NCBI GenBank assembly: GCA_046726955.1
Contig: JBKPBQ010000370.1
Span: forward strand, 1-22,345
Direction: 5' to 3'
Source: CAVPGH01 sp046726955
GTDB lineage: Bacteria; Acidobacteriota; Vicinamibacteria; Fen-336
DNA length: 22,345 nt
The notes beneath the pieces were generated by a model. The model worked only from the letters and a program-made list of their open reading frames with translations, did not search any database and was not told the origin of the DNA. Shown piece after piece: positions 22,030 to 22,345 of this stretch. How positions within the stretch are numbered: the stretch's first letter is position 1; each line of letters opens with the position of its first letter. Made by a program: the position numbers and the translations under genes.

Positions 22030-22345
22030 TTACCGATCGGTCCGAACCTTCCGTTTCGACGACCAGAGCAGCGCCGAGCGGCGGGGACGGAGCTCCCCTA
22101 CCGCGTCCCAGGGAAGCGGCCGCCGCGACGCCCGTGTGGGATGGGCCAGGAGCTGGGCGACGGCGGACTCGTGGACGAAGAGCCCTCCGGGAACGAGAAC
22201 GCGCGCGATCTCGCGGAGGGCCGCCTCCGGCCGAGACACGTGATAGCACGTGCCGAAGTCGATGACAGCGTCGAACGAGCCGGCGTCGAAGGGAAGATCG
22301 CGAACGTCGGCCCGCAAGAGGCGCGCCGTCACTCCTTGCTCGCGC
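22030..22345 (-). CDS. SAM-dependent methyltransferase (class I), 3' part only
   Basis: The visible 105 residues are the end of a Rossmann-fold methyltransferase of the Methyltransf_11 type: LLRADVRDLPFDAGSFDAVIDFG, then TCYHV, then ALREIARVLVPGGLFVHES. The glycine-rich SAM motif lies before the window's end. The frame is open to 22345, and the sequence before the GTG at 22332 (REQG) still fits the family, so this GTG is not the start. The C-terminus is basic (SKRKVRTDR). The substrate cannot be told. The gene reads toward the barrel gene on the same strand. Confidence 0.85.
   Translation of the reverse strand, partial: REQGVTARLLRADVRDLPFDAGSFDAVIDFGTCYHVSRPEAALREIARVLVPGGLFVHESAVAQLLAHPTRASRRPLPWDAVGELRPRRSALLWSSKRKVRTDR

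Noticed and set aside
1..22345. CRISPR array, rRNA or tRNA genes
   Set aside because: No regular spaced repeats and no tRNA cloverleaf or rRNA signature were seen on either strand.

Overview
This is a GC-rich (by eye about 70% G+C), gene-dense chromosomal segment. It looks like an environmental bacterium with an outer membrane and elaborate eukaryotic-type Ser/Thr kinase signalling. Three different Ser/Thr kinases, an ECF-type sigma factor fused in an operon with a zinc-ribbon kinase, an M13 metallopeptidase, a CHRD lipoprotein and a MocR regulator together suggest Acidobacteriota (a Thermoanaerobaculia- or Vicinamibacteria-like lineage). Myxococcota or a related deep lineage remains possible. 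This placement is an inference from gene content only.

Layout. Positions 1-154 hold no protein gene but a run of strong hairpins on the minus strand, perhaps the 5' part of a group II intron that leaves the window. A minus-strand block follows: kinase 1 (kinase + PATAN/DUF4388 + J domain + TPR, 155-2869), a 347-bp intergenic region with dyads and a small inverted-repeat element, an M48 metalloprotease (3217-4527), kinase 2 (kinase + one membrane segment + six HEAT repeats, 4613-6628) and a GcvT-family protein 10 bp upstream of it. A 557-bp gene-free region (7842-8398) holds several hairpins, including a multibranched 88-nt element. It leads to a CHRD lipoprotein (+). Next come a small histidine kinase and a PflX-like radical SAM protein (both -), then a SulP transporter (+) read divergently from the radical SAM gene.

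From 12523 to 16860 a minus-strand operon runs M13 peptidase, four-helix membrane protein, LolA-like exported protein, exported acetamidase/formamidase. Divergent from it are a MocR regulator (+) and then the sigma factor/kinase 3 pair, whose genes overlap in ATGA. The window ends with a minus-strand outer-membrane beta-barrel candidate and the 3' part of a SAM-dependent methyltransferase.

How it fits together. Most products act in signalling or at the cell envelope: three kinases, one histidine kinase, a sigma factor, two metallopeptidases, an exported amidase, a LolA-like protein, a barrel and a lipoprotein. The best-supported functional module is sigma + zinc-ribbon kinase. The least explained parts are the structured non-coding stretches at 1-124, 3123-3200 and 8092-8179. 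Convergent genes are packed with overlapping stop codons (CTAG) twice, leaving no room for terminators.
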